Assembly: GCF_934561205.1 (NCBI RefSeq)
Contig: NZ_CAKTFU010000018.1
Span: 1-57,535 of the forward strand
DNA length: 57,535 bases
Direction: 5' to 3'
Source: an uncultured Gemmiger sp.
Lineage (GTDB): Bacteria > Bacillota > Clostridia > Oscillospirales > Ruminococcaceae
In this document: one piece after another, positions 14,830 through 23,324 of the stretch
How positions within the stretch are numbered: position 1 is the first letter of the stretch
Layout of the letters: the number at the start of each line of letters is the position of its first letter
Translations under genes and position numbers: made by a program
The notes under the pieces: generated by a model
The model's input: the letters and a program-made list of their open reading frames with translations, nothing else
The model's database searches: none
What the model was told of the DNA's origin: nothing

Positions 14830-16161
14830 TCAGAATTGGAAGTAGATAAAGGCGTTGGCAGTCCCCGTGTGCAGCGCGGCGAACCACGCGGCTGCGGCGG
14901 CCAGCGTCAGCAGGCAGAACGCCAGTACCCCGCGCGGGGTCGGCGTTTCGGACGGTATCTCCGGCAGCAGCCGCAGGCAGAGTGCGCCAAGAGCCAGCTG
15001 CAGCGCGGGTTCCATACCCAAAGACAGGACGGTGGTGCGCAGATCGGCAAGTGTCCAGCCAAACAGAAGGCGGGAAAACAGCGTCAACGCGTCGGAAACA
15101 GACGCCGCGCGGAAGAACACCCATGCTGCACAGACAAGTGCAAATGTGCGGAGGCGATTGGGTCGCCCGCCTTTAGACGCCAACATCTTTTCCATGATCA
15201 GCAGCCCCCCATGCACCGCACCCCACACTGCATAGTGCAGGGCTGCACCATGCCACAGGCCGCTGAGGAGAAAGACGACCATCGTATTCGCAGCCCACCG
15301 CAGCACACTGCAGCGGGAGCCGCCCAGCGGGATATAGACGTAGTCCGTAAACCACCGCGTCAGGCTGACGTGCCAGCGGTGCCAGAAATCCCGCAGCGAA
15401 TCCGCACAGTAGGGGTGGTCAAAGTTGCGGCTGAGCCGCACGCCCAGCAAGGCAGCAGCCCCGACGGCAATGTCGGAATAGCCGGAAAAGTCCCAGTAGA
15501 TCTGCCATGCAAACAGCACGGTCACCAGCACGACAGCGGGGCCGATGGCCTGCGACGGGTCGGCGTAGACGGCATCCACAAAGACGGCGGCGGTGTCGGC
15601 CAGCAGCAGCTTTTTGGCAAAGCCGCGCACCATCCAAAGCCAGCCGCCTGTATCCATGCGGCGCTCCGGGTCATGCAGCTGCGGCAAAAGAATGGTGCTG
15701 CGCTCAATCGGGCCCGCCACAAGCTGTGGGAAAAAGCTGACAAAGAGGGCGTAGTATCCCAAATGGCGCTCCGGTTTCAGCCGCCTGCGGTAGACGTCGA
15801 TGACGTAGCCAAGCGTCTGGAATGTGTAAAATGAGATGCCCGCGGGCAGCAAAAGGGACGTTCCTGCGCCGAAAAGCCCTGCGTATTTAAACACGCCGAG
15901 GCAGCCAAGGCACAAAAGCACCGCACAGACCAGCCAGCACTTTTTGACGAGTGCGTGTTCACTTTTGGCAATGCCCAGTGCCGCAGCGTAGGTTCCCAAG
16001 GTAATGCCCGCCAGCAGCGGCAGTGCCTGCGGGCTGCCCACGGCGTAAAAGCCCAGGCTTGCGGCCAGCAGCAACACCCAACGTGCTTGCGGCGGCAGCA
16101 CCCAATGCAGTGCCAGCACAAACGGAAACGCAAGCACAAAAGCGGGAGCGGTGAAATTCAT
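14830..16161 (-). CDS. MBOAT membrane-bound O-acyltransferase (AlgI-like)
   Basis: 443 residues from ATG 16161 with an AAAGGGGGG ribosome site. About 11 membrane segments. The family's landmarks are present: PAGISFYTFQTLGYVIDVYR, QLVAGPIER, FSGYSDIAVG, DFWHRWHVSLTRW (His264) and LSGLWHGAALHYAVWG with the catalytic His304. It probably passes an acyl (acetyl) group across the membrane to the neighbouring SGNH-like proteins for decoration of a surface polymer. Its ATG overlaps the stop of a 68-residue membrane protein (ATGA). Confidence 0.88.
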   Translation of the reverse strand: MNFTAPAFVLAFPFVLALHWVLPPQARWVLLLAASLGFYAVGSPQALPLLAGITLGTYAAALGIAKSEHALVKKCWLVCAVLLCLGCLGVFKYAGLFGAGTSLLLPAGISFYTFQTLGYVIDVYRRRLKPERHLGYYALFVSFFPQLVAGPIERSTILLPQLHDPERRMDTGGWLWMVRGFAKKLLLADTAAVFVDAVYADPSQAIGPAVVLVTVLFAWQIYWDFSGYSDIAVGAAALLGVRLSRNFDHPYCADSLRDFWHRWHVSLTRWFTDYVYIPLGGSRCSVLRWAANTMVVFLLSGLWHGAALHYAVWGAVHGGLLIMEKMLASKGGRPNRLRTFALVCAAWVFFRAASVSDALTLFSRLLFGWTLADLRTTVLSLGMEPALQLALGALCLRLLPEIPSETPTPRGVLAFCLLTLAAAAAWFAALHTGTANAFIYFQF

Positions 16162-16364
16162 AAGCGCCCCCCTTTCGGCCACAGGGCCGCGGCGCAGGGA
16201 ACCAGCAGGCAGAGCAGCATTGTGCGGGTGGGCACATCCAGTACCAGCGCTGCCAAAACCACGGCAGCACCCGAAGCCATGCCAAGTGCTGCAGCCCATG
16301 CCCAGCGATGGGACGCCAGTGCCAGCACTGTGGTCAGTGCGGCCAGAATATAGACAGCCGTCAT
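16158..16364 (-). CDS. Small two-TM membrane protein in the O-acylation operon
   Basis: 68 residues, almost entirely two or three hydrophobic segments (VYILAALTTVLALA; AAALGMASGAAVVLAALVL; TMLLCLLVPCAAAL). It overlaps both neighbours by 4 bp: the upstream SGNH gene's stop and its own ATG, and its own stop and the MBOAT ATG. This coupling is the main evidence that it is real. I do not recognise a family. A helper subunit for MBOAT is a reasonable guess only. Confidence 0.65.
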   Translation of the reverse strand: MTAVYILAALTTVLALASHRWAWAAALGMASGAAVVLAALVLDVPTRTMLLCLLVPCAAALWPKGGRL

Positions 16365-18118
16365 GGTATGACCCCCTCGTTTTGCAGTTGGTTTGTCAGC
16401 GCATCGATGACCTGTGCCGTGCGCAGGGCCACCCCGTTTGTAGACAGATGATTGTCGGTGCCGTAGAAATACCGCCCGGGCATCAGGGAATCCTGCAGCG
16501 GCGTCAAGAACGCAACATCCAGATTTTCTCGAAAATACGCATCCAGCGCGGCCACAGCCTCCGGCGTGGAATCCGCCGAAACGGCGCGGCTGTTGCGCGG
16601 GCTGTAGGTCAGGTACACCCGCACACCGTCCGCTGCAAAGCGGTCAAACTCGGCGTTGGCAGGGGCTATATATGTGTCATACGGGAAAGACGCTGTCGTG
16701 TAGTCCACAGGCAGACCGTAAATCGGTGTGTCATCGGCGGCATCGGGGCGGTACAGGATATAGTCACCGTACTCGTTGTAGCTTGGCGTGTCGACGGCAT
16801 TTCCGTCCTCGTCCAAATCGGACGGCGAGACGGCATAGCTGCGCGGTGCCATGCCTGCGCGGGTCTGCAAATAGGTGTCGAACGCCGAAAATACACCGCT
16901 GTACTGCCGTAAATCCAGCTGAGCGGCAAGGTCATAGTTGGCTTCGACCATGCAGAAAAATTTATCGTCAAAGGCATTCGTCGTGCAGAACTGGCGCTTG
17001 GCGGCGTCGAATTCGGGCGAGAGCAGCAGCAAATCGCCGCTTCGCATCTGTGCGCGAATCAACTCGAGCTGTGGCAGGGCGTTCGTGTAGGCGAACACCC
17101 CCATATTCACGACCTCATAATGGGGCAGGGCCGTGTCCAGCGCAGCGCTGTCATACCCGAACCGCGCCGAGGAGCCGGAGAACAGCACAAGCTTCTGCGT
17201 ATCGGTCAACGAGAGCAAGCGGTCGTACTTATCGGCGAACGTCGCGTAGTAGCTGCCGCTGTAGACGGGCGCAGTCGCAGCGTTGATGTGCAATGTTTGC
17301 AGGTTTGTGCAATCTTCAAATGTGTAATCGCTGATCTGCTGCAGGTTGTCAAACAGGGTCACACTCTCTGCGGCGCAGCCGCTGAAGGCCCCGGACTGCA
17401 CGCGGCGCAAAGTATCCGGGAAGATGACCGTTTTACAGGGCGCATCGGCAAAGGCCCCCGCCGCAATTTCCACGACAGGTGCGCCGCCCAGCGTATCGGG
17501 GATGACAAGCGCTTCTCCCCCGCCCTGCCAGCCCGTTATGGTTGCGGCGCCGTTTTCGACCGTGTAGGTAAACTCTGCGGCGTCGTTTTGGGCGGCCCAC
17601 TGCGCGTAAAGCCGCGCGCCGGGTTCGGTGCGGCTGCCAAGTCCGACGGCTTGACCGCTGCCGTCCGGGGCGGTGTTCCAGCCCGTCAGCGTGTAGCCGG
17701 GGCGGGTAAACAGCGCACCGTCGATGGCGGTGTTCAGCCGCAGATGGCTGGGGGTGACGGGTACCGTGACCCAGCCGCCGCCGCAGTTGTCCTTATAATA
17801 CAGCGCAGTATCGCTCTTTTCCGCGGTCACTGCCACGGCAACGGAGTAGCGGACATCGGGCAGTGTCAAGGTGTACGCCGCGCCGGTGTGGGTAAGCGAT
17901 GCACCGGCGTAGTCTGTCCCTGTCAGGGTATAGCCGTCGGTCGGGGTCAGGGTGAAGGTCACACTCTGCCCCGGGGTAACGGCTGCGGTCTGGGTCTGCG
18001 CTGTAAACGCAGGCGAAGATTCCAAAACGATGCGGCATTGCGCCGCGGGCTTGGCAGCGGCAGGCGCACAGGACGTCAGCAGCACAGCGGTCAACAGCAG
18101 AGAAAACAAGCGGCGCAA
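16361..18118 (-). CDS. Lipoprotein: InlB-type repeat, BspA-type LRR and SGNH-like domain
   Basis: 585 residues from TTG 18118 (MRRLFSLLLTAVLLTSCAP), chosen because a lipobox with Cys17 follows and AAAGGA lies 12 nt upstream. Domain order: beta-rich region (20-130), an InlB B/Listeria-Bacteroides repeat (GYTLTGWNTAPDGSGQ ... YAQW, about 145-180), LRR_5-type repeats (IPDTLGGAPVVEIAAGAFAD; SGAFSGCAAESVTL; DYTFEDCTNLQTL, about 200-285), then an SGNH-like domain (about 305-585) with LVLFSGSSARFGYDS and TDNHLSTNG near the end. It is anchored on the outer face of the membrane. It pairs with the SGNH-LRR protein two genes downstream, with the domain order reversed. Confidence 0.7.
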   Translation of the reverse strand: MRRLFSLLLTAVLLTSCAPAAAKPAAQCRIVLESSPAFTAQTQTAAVTPGQSVTFTLTPTDGYTLTGTDYAGASLTHTGAAYTLTLPDVRYSVAVAVTAEKSDTALYYKDNCGGGWVTVPVTPSHLRLNTAIDGALFTRPGYTLTGWNTAPDGSGQAVGLGSRTEPGARLYAQWAAQNDAAEFTYTVENGAATITGWQGGGEALVIPDTLGGAPVVEIAAGAFADAPCKTVIFPDTLRRVQSGAFSGCAAESVTLFDNLQQISDYTFEDCTNLQTLHINAATAPVYSGSYYATFADKYDRLLSLTDTQKLVLFSGSSARFGYDSAALDTALPHYEVVNMGVFAYTNALPQLELIRAQMRSGDLLLLSPEFDAAKRQFCTTNAFDDKFFCMVEANYDLAAQLDLRQYSGVFSAFDTYLQTRAGMAPRSYAVSPSDLDEDGNAVDTPSYNEYGDYILYRPDAADDTPIYGLPVDYTTASFPYDTYIAPANAEFDRFAADGVRVYLTYSPRNSRAVSADSTPEAVAALDAYFRENLDVAFLTPLQDSLMPGRYFYGTDNHLSTNGVALRTAQVIDALTNQLQNEGVIP

Positions 18119-18157
18119 AGAAAAGTCACATCCTTTCGTAACTACATACGATTCTAC

Positions 18158-18189
18158 AGAAAATACCCCGGAGAGCAAGTCCCCGGGGT
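18158..18189 (-). terminator. Terminator after the 4-TM protein gene
   Basis: Read on the minus strand, CCCCGG and CCGGGG arms with an 11-nt loop are followed by TATTTTCT. It separates the glycosidase operon from the O-acylation operon. Confidence 0.6.
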
Positions 18190-18240
18190 CGGATGAGGAA
18201 AAGGCTGTCACGATGAAGTGACGCGGGAATGTCTGGGGGA

Positions 18241-18666
18241 TTACTCCTTCGTCACGTTGGTGAAGGCGGCGATGATGTTCAGCACCACGGCAATCAGCAG
18301 CGCGGCCGTGCCGTAGATGGCGCTGGACAGGTCAGCCATCGTCTGGGCGTTGTTCGTAAAGGTCATGATCGAGGCGATGGTGTTGACGCGGGGGCTGATG
18401 AACTGCACGGCAGCCACGACCAGCGTGATACCGGCAACGACGCTCATCGCATCGGCGGCGATGGTCAGTTTCTTGTCCAGCACGACGCGCAGCACCAGTG
18501 CAAGGATGGCGATGACGGCGCAGCCGATGACAACCGGGCTGGTGCCGATCTTGCGGAAGGAATCCGTCCCGGCGTTGATCAGGGTGAACACAAGACCCAC
18601 CACACCGGCAACGGCGGTCAAAAGCGACAGGATCAGACCTGCGCCCTTTTTATTCGTAGAACTCAT
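18241..18666 (-). CDS. Four-TM membrane protein linked to GH3
   Basis: 141 residues from ATG 18666 (AAAGGAGTG upstream). Four hydrophobic segments are visible (about 10-30, 43-60, 68-90 and 110-132) with short loops and a charged C-terminus (TNVTKE). It lies 14 bp after the GH3 gene. It has no enzyme motif. Its conserved position after a membrane-anchored GH3 suggests a partner or anchoring role, which is inference. Confidence 0.65.
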   Translation of the reverse strand: MSSTNKKGAGLILSLLTAVAGVVGLVFTLINAGTDSFRKIGTSPVVIGCAVIAILALVLRVVLDKKLTIAADAMSVVAGITLVVAAVQFISPRVNTIASIMTFTNNAQTMADLSSAIYGTAALLIAVVLNIIAAFTNVTKE

Positions 18667-18679
18667 GGTTTGCACTCCT

Positions 18680-21600
18680 TTACTGCTTCTTGGATTTGCG
18701 GTCATTCAGCACATACATGGCGGCAGCCAGCACGGTCAGGGCGGCAAAGACGACCTGCACGGCAACGAGGGCGTTGTCATACCAGGTGCGCACGCTGACG
18801 AGCTTGGTGTTGGAAGCCATGCCGTCCAGCGCGTTGGAGTTTGCCAGCGCGTAGGCCTGCCACGTCATAGCCTGCTTGATGGCGCTCATCAGCTCGGTGT
18901 CCTGACCAACGTTCTCGGTGGTCCAGTAGGCAAACTTTTCGCTGACAGCGGCCATCGTGTTCTCACCGGTGAAGGTGGTCATCGTGCCGCCGTTGAGGGC
19001 ATACTCCTTCAGCACGGCGTAGTTGGGGTTCATGATGAAGTCCTGGCTCTCCAGCCCCTTGAAGCCCCACTCGCCGCGCAGAATGTTCTTGAGCAGACCG
19101 GTGTGGGCGTTGGCGGCGGTGATGCCGACGCGGTTGAAGGCGGTCATGACGCCCAGAGCGCCGGCATCCTCGATGGCAGCCTGGGTGCCGCGCAGCTCGT
19201 TTTCACGAGCCTGCTGCTCGGTCATAAAGACGGAAACGCCGGTACGGTTGATCTCGGTATCGTTGAAGGCAAGATGCTTGGGGGCGATGATAACGCCGTA
19301 CTCCTTGCCGCCGCTGATAAAGGCAACGGCCTGACCGGCGGTAAGGACGGCATCCTCGGAATAATACTCATGGTTGCGGGAGTTATAGGGGGAGCGGTGC
19401 AGGTTGGTGCCGCAGCCCCAGAAGATGGTCAGGTTGCTCCACAGGCTGTAGTTGCCGCAGATCTTGCCGTACTCGTTGGCGAGGTCTTTGTTGAAGGTCT
19501 GGGCAATGACGGTTTCGTTGACCATTGTGCCGAACTTGTATGCGAGGTTGGGGTCGTTGGCATCGACGGCGCAGGGGTCGGTGCCGGCTTTGTCGGTGTT
19601 GGCGTACTGACCGAGAGGATAGCTGTAGATGCCGTTGGGGCCATCGTTCTGGATGGTTTCGGGGCTCATGATAGACTCGATGGCCTTGGTGGAGGTGCCG
19701 CCCAGACCCAGACGGATCATGCCCTCCTCCAGGGTGAGCTGATCCATCAGCATACTCCAGCGCTCATCATCCAGGTCCGTGACGCCCTTCAGGTCAGCCA
19801 GCGTCAGACCGTTGTCGGCACCGAAGGTGACGGTGGACGGATCGCCGTTGGCGTTGATCTCATAGATGTCATTGTCCAGAATGTCGATCATCTCATCGGA
19901 GGCGGTCAGATTCTTATAGGTCTTGGGGAAGGTACCCTCCCAGTCAGAGCGGGTCATGTAGGTAGCAGTGCCGGGCAGCCAGCTGTTGATGTCCATGTCG
20001 GCCAGCTGGTTCTCAACGGCGGTGCCGTTCTTGGTGGTGGCAAAGGTCGTGCCGTCAAAGGAATCGAGCGTCCAGCTCTTAGCCTTGTCGGCGCTGCCGT
20101 CCACACTCTGACCCTCGGCGGCCAGAACGTTGTTCACGGCCTCGTGTGCGCCGTTGCCGATGGTGAACCAGTAGTCACCGGCATCGAGAATGTAGCAGCC
20201 CTTGGTACCGGCCGCGTTGTCAGCGGTGGAATCCCAGCTGGCCATATTCTGCATATCTGCGGTGATGGTCACAGTCTCGGAGGCACCGGGCGCAAGCTCG
20301 GCGGTCTTGCCGTAGTCCAGCAGCTGGATGGCAGCCTTCTCAACACCGTGTTCCTTGTCATAGTCGGTGTAGGGCAGGCTGACATAGAGCTGCACAACAT
20401 CCTTGCCGGCTACGCTGCCGGTGTTGGTGACGGTGACCTTGGCGGTGACGGTCTCGCTGCCGAGGTCAACGTTCAACGAATCGAGGGTCTGCTCAAAGGT
20501 AGTGTAGCTCAGACCATAGCCGAACGGATAGGTGACCTCATTGTCATAGTTCCATGCGCTGCCGGTGGAGGAACCGACGGTGGAGGCGGCATTGCCCTGC
20601 CCCATGACGGTGTCAAAATAGCGGGTCTCGTAGTATTTGTAGCCGATGTAGATGTTCTCCGCCTCGACAATGGCATCGTTCATGCTGATGTCAGGGTTGG
20701 CGTTGGCCCACTGCAGGTCGCCGTAGTTCTGGGCGCTGGGGGCGTTGGCGTTCTTGACGGCATAGGTATCGGTCAGATGGCCGGAGGGGCTGACCGCACC
20801 GGAGAGAATGTCAGCTACACCGTAGAAGCCGTAACCGCCGGGCAGGCCGACCTGCAGGATGGCGTCAACACCGTCATTGTCCTCGATCTCCTGCACCTCC
20901 ATGGCGCTGGCGTTGTTCAGCAGCACAACGACCTTGCCGCCGTTGGTCGCCTTGGCGTCGACGGCAGCCTGAATCAGGTCGCGCTCGTCATCGGACAGAC
21001 CCAGCGGGTCGGTCTGGTTCAGGTTCTGGGTCGGGTCAACACCGGCGGTGCCGGGGTTGTAGCTGCCGTTTTCGGAGGCAGAGCGGGCAATCGTGACGAT
21101 CATGACATTGTTGTCATTCATGCTGTCCTTCCAGCCGGCATCCTGACCGTCCATGGCAGCCTGGCTCGGCTCCTTGCTGGAGAAAACGCCGGTGGTGGAA
21201 GGTGCGGTGATGTGGTTGTACTCCACAGTGCCGCCCCAGCTCTGGACCTCGGATTTGTAGATTGGCTTGAGGGCCTCGTACATATCGGCCACAGTCTGGT
21301 TCAGACCAAAGCCCTTGGCCTTAAAGGCACCGACCATATCGACTGTATCGGCATCCGTGCCGGTGTTTGCAACATAGCTGGAGCCCATGTCGCCGCCTTG
21401 AACGGGATAGTAGCTCGAGAAGCCAAGCAGTGTGATTTTCTGGGTCTCATCCTTCGTCAGCGGCAGGGCACCGTTGTTCTTCAGCAGGACGCTGCCCTCT
21501 TCGCTCATCCGCTCGCCCACGTCCTGAATGCCGTGCAGCAGCTCGGTAGTGGAGGTGTAGTCGGATTTGAAGGTATACAGGTCCGTGCCGTCGGAGTTCT

Positions 21601-21757
21601 CGGTCACGAGCTTGGTGCTCTTGGTGCCCAGGAACTTATCGATATCGGTGCGGAAGCCATCCACGACGGTCGAGGCGCAGACACTGAGTGCCAGCAGCGA
21701 CGCCGTGGCTGTGGTCACGCCGCGCCAGACGCGGCGGCCGGAATTTTTCTTACTCAT
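18680..21757 (-). CDS. Domain-permuted GH3 glycosidase with N-terminal signal/anchor and C-terminal TM
   Basis: 1025 residues. The usual GH3 order is reversed. The alpha/beta-sandwich (C) domain comes first (EEGSVLLKNNGALPLT, about 80-370), then a fibronectin-III-like domain (about 420-530). The TIM-barrel (N) domain is last (about 680-960), with NLHRSPYNSRNHEYYSED, KHLAFNDTEINRTG and EWGFKGLESQDF, whose Asp is the candidate nucleophile. Such reversed GH3s are known from Ruminococcus albus and Butyrivibrio. A hydrophobic segment near residues 15-30 and a C-terminal TM (about 995-1015, then DRKSKKQ) place the enzyme on the cell surface. Probably a beta-glucosidase; the sugar is not certain. 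Confidence 0.85.
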   Translation of the reverse strand: MSKKNSGRRVWRGVTTATASLLALSVCASTVVDGFRTDIDKFLGTKSTKLVTENSDGTDLYTFKSDYTSTTELLHGIQDVGERMSEEGSVLLKNNGALPLTKDETQKITLLGFSSYYPVQGGDMGSSYVANTGTDADTVDMVGAFKAKGFGLNQTVADMYEALKPIYKSEVQSWGGTVEYNHITAPSTTGVFSSKEPSQAAMDGQDAGWKDSMNDNNVMIVTIARSASENGSYNPGTAGVDPTQNLNQTDPLGLSDDERDLIQAAVDAKATNGGKVVVLLNNASAMEVQEIEDNDGVDAILQVGLPGGYGFYGVADILSGAVSPSGHLTDTYAVKNANAPSAQNYGDLQWANANPDISMNDAIVEAENIYIGYKYYETRYFDTVMGQGNAASTVGSSTGSAWNYDNEVTYPFGYGLSYTTFEQTLDSLNVDLGSETVTAKVTVTNTGSVAGKDVVQLYVSLPYTDYDKEHGVEKAAIQLLDYGKTAELAPGASETVTITADMQNMASWDSTADNAAGTKGCYILDAGDYWFTIGNGAHEAVNNVLAAEGQSVDGSADKAKSWTLDSFDGTTFATTKNGTAVENQLADMDINSWLPGTATYMTRSDWEGTFPKTYKNLTASDEMIDILDNDIYEINANGDPSTVTFGADNGLTLADLKGVTDLDDERWSMLMDQLTLEEGMIRLGLGGTSTKAIESIMSPETIQNDGPNGIYSYPLGQYANTDKAGTDPCAVDANDPNLAYKFGTMVNETVIAQTFNKDLANEYGKICGNYSLWSNLTIFWGCGTNLHRSPYNSRNHEYYSEDAVLTAGQAVAFISGGKEYGVIIAPKHLAFNDTEINRTGVSVFMTEQQARENELRGTQAAIEDAGALGVMTAFNRVGITAANAHTGLLKNILRGEWGFKGLESQDFIMNPNYAVLKEYALNGGTMTTFTGENTMAAVSEKFAYWTTENVGQDTELMSAIKQAMTWQAYALANSNALDGMASNTKLVSVRTWYDNALVAVQVVFAALTVLAAAMYVLNDRKSKKQ

Positions 21758-21809
21758 GGTTTTCCTCCTTGTGTATCCTTGTGTATATCGTAAACGCGTG
21801 TAGGGCGCA

Positions 21810-23270
21810 TTACTTCTTGCTGCGTTCCTTGATAGCCTTCTGCTCCTCGGGCAGGTTTTTCTCGACCGTCCAGAACAGGATCAGGATGACGGCGCCGATG
21901 ATATAGCAGACGGTCTCGACCCAGATATAGCTGACGGAGATCGCGGCCTGCACACCGGCAGTCTGGGCGGCGGTGCCCAGCGCAACGTCGGCGGCCTGGT
22001 TATAGCCGCTGCCGTTCAGCATGGCGCTGAAAATGGAGTTGCAGATCGGCGTGGCGGCGACCATAAGGGAGCTGTAGATGCTCATGGTCAGACCGTCGGT
22101 GCGGATGCCGGTGCGATACTCAATGTGGTCGATAACGTCGGCGATCATAGCCAAAATCAGATAGCAGGCCGGGGAGGAACCCAGACACTTGAGCGCCACG
22201 CCGATGGCGACCGGCACGATGCTGCCGCCGCCCAGACCTGCGATGATGCCGCCCACGGCACCCAGCAGCATGAAGCCGCCGCAGACCAGACGCTTACCGA
22301 ACTTGTTGGCGAGAGGCACCACAAAGACCGCAGCCACAGCCATCGGGATAGCACCCATGATGCTCAGCAGGCCCTGGGAGGCGCCCCATGCGTCCGCCGT
22401 GCCAAAGAAAGTGTTGTCCAGGACCCATTTGCAGAAGTAGCTCATGGAGCCGTTCTTCATCGCGCCGCTCCACTGGAACAGCATATAGAACGCCATGACG
22501 ATCCACCACATGCGGTCGCCGGTAACGGCCTTGAGCTGCTCGCCCAGCGTGGCGGACTTGGCAGGGGTCTCGGTGTCGGTGCGCCCTTCCTCGGTGACGC
22601 GCTCACGGGTGAAGAGGAACTGCAGGTAGATGGTCAGTGCGCTGAAGATGGCGACGGCCAGCATGGTCAGGAACCACAGGTGTTGGTTCTCCTTCAGCGC
22701 GAAGGAAACGAGCATCGGGAATACCATCGAGCCGCAGCCCATAACGCCCAGACCCGCCACGTTGGTGAAGGAGGCCAGCGCACCGCGCTGTTTGCTGTCG
22801 CGGGTGGAAACGGGGATCATGGTGGAGTTGGCGGTGTTGTAGATGGGGTAGGCCACGGCGTAATAGAGGTTATACGCGATGGCGATCCAGACCATCTTAG
22901 CCATGCCTTCAAACGGCACGATAAACATCAGCACACTGGCGACGGAAAGGGTCAGTGCAGAGAGCAAGATCCAGGGGCGCGCCTTGCCGGCCAGAGCCTT
23001 GGTGCGCTCGATCAGTTGGCCGACGATGAGGTTGGACGCCACGATGAGTACCGTGGAGATCAGCTGCAGGGTCGTCAAAAAGCCAAGATCCAGCTTGAGG
23101 ACATCGGTGAAGTAGTTCTGCAGGATGCTGGTGAAGATGCCCGAGGAAAGCAGTGCGCCGAAGGGACCGATAAAGTAGCCCAGCAGCATTTCCGGCATCT
23201 TGACGTCGTCGCCGGTGATACGGGACTTCGTCAGCGGCGACGACCAGAAATTGGATTTCGAGGTTGACAT
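21810..23270 (-). CDS. GPH-family sugar:cation symporter (MelB-like)
   Basis: 486 residues with 12 predicted membrane segments. Family marks include YFTDVLKLDLGFLTTLQLIS, a basic cytoplasmic loop after TM2 (ERTKALAGKARPWIL) and NTANSTMIPVSTRDSKQRG. The lower half contains MIADVIDHIEYRTGIRTDGL, typical of glycoside-pentoside-hexuronide symporters. It sits between a GH78 rhamnosidase and a surface GH3, 52 bp before the latter, so it probably imports a rhamnoside or glucoside released by these enzymes. Confidence 0.88.
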   Translation of the reverse strand: MSTSKSNFWSSPLTKSRITGDDVKMPEMLLGYFIGPFGALLSSGIFTSILQNYFTDVLKLDLGFLTTLQLISTVLIVASNLIVGQLIERTKALAGKARPWILLSALTLSVASVLMFIVPFEGMAKMVWIAIAYNLYYAVAYPIYNTANSTMIPVSTRDSKQRGALASFTNVAGLGVMGCGSMVFPMLVSFALKENQHLWFLTMLAVAIFSALTIYLQFLFTRERVTEEGRTDTETPAKSATLGEQLKAVTGDRMWWIVMAFYMLFQWSGAMKNGSMSYFCKWVLDNTFFGTADAWGASQGLLSIMGAIPMAVAAVFVVPLANKFGKRLVCGGFMLLGAVGGIIAGLGGGSIVPVAIGVALKCLGSSPACYLILAMIADVIDHIEYRTGIRTDGLTMSIYSSLMVAATPICNSIFSAMLNGSGYNQAADVALGTAAQTAGVQAAISVSYIWVETVCYIIGAVILILFWTVEKNLPEEQKAIKERSKK

Positions 23271-23324
23271 AATAGAGAGTCACTCCTTCTTTGTGTATAG
23301 ATGCAATTTGTTTACCGTATGCTT

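Noticed and set aside
18317..21793. Plus-strand open frame of 1158 codons opposite the GH3 gene
   Set aside because: It is a shadow of the GH3 gene with Val/Gly-rich low-complexity translation. The minus-strand GH3 has all family motifs.
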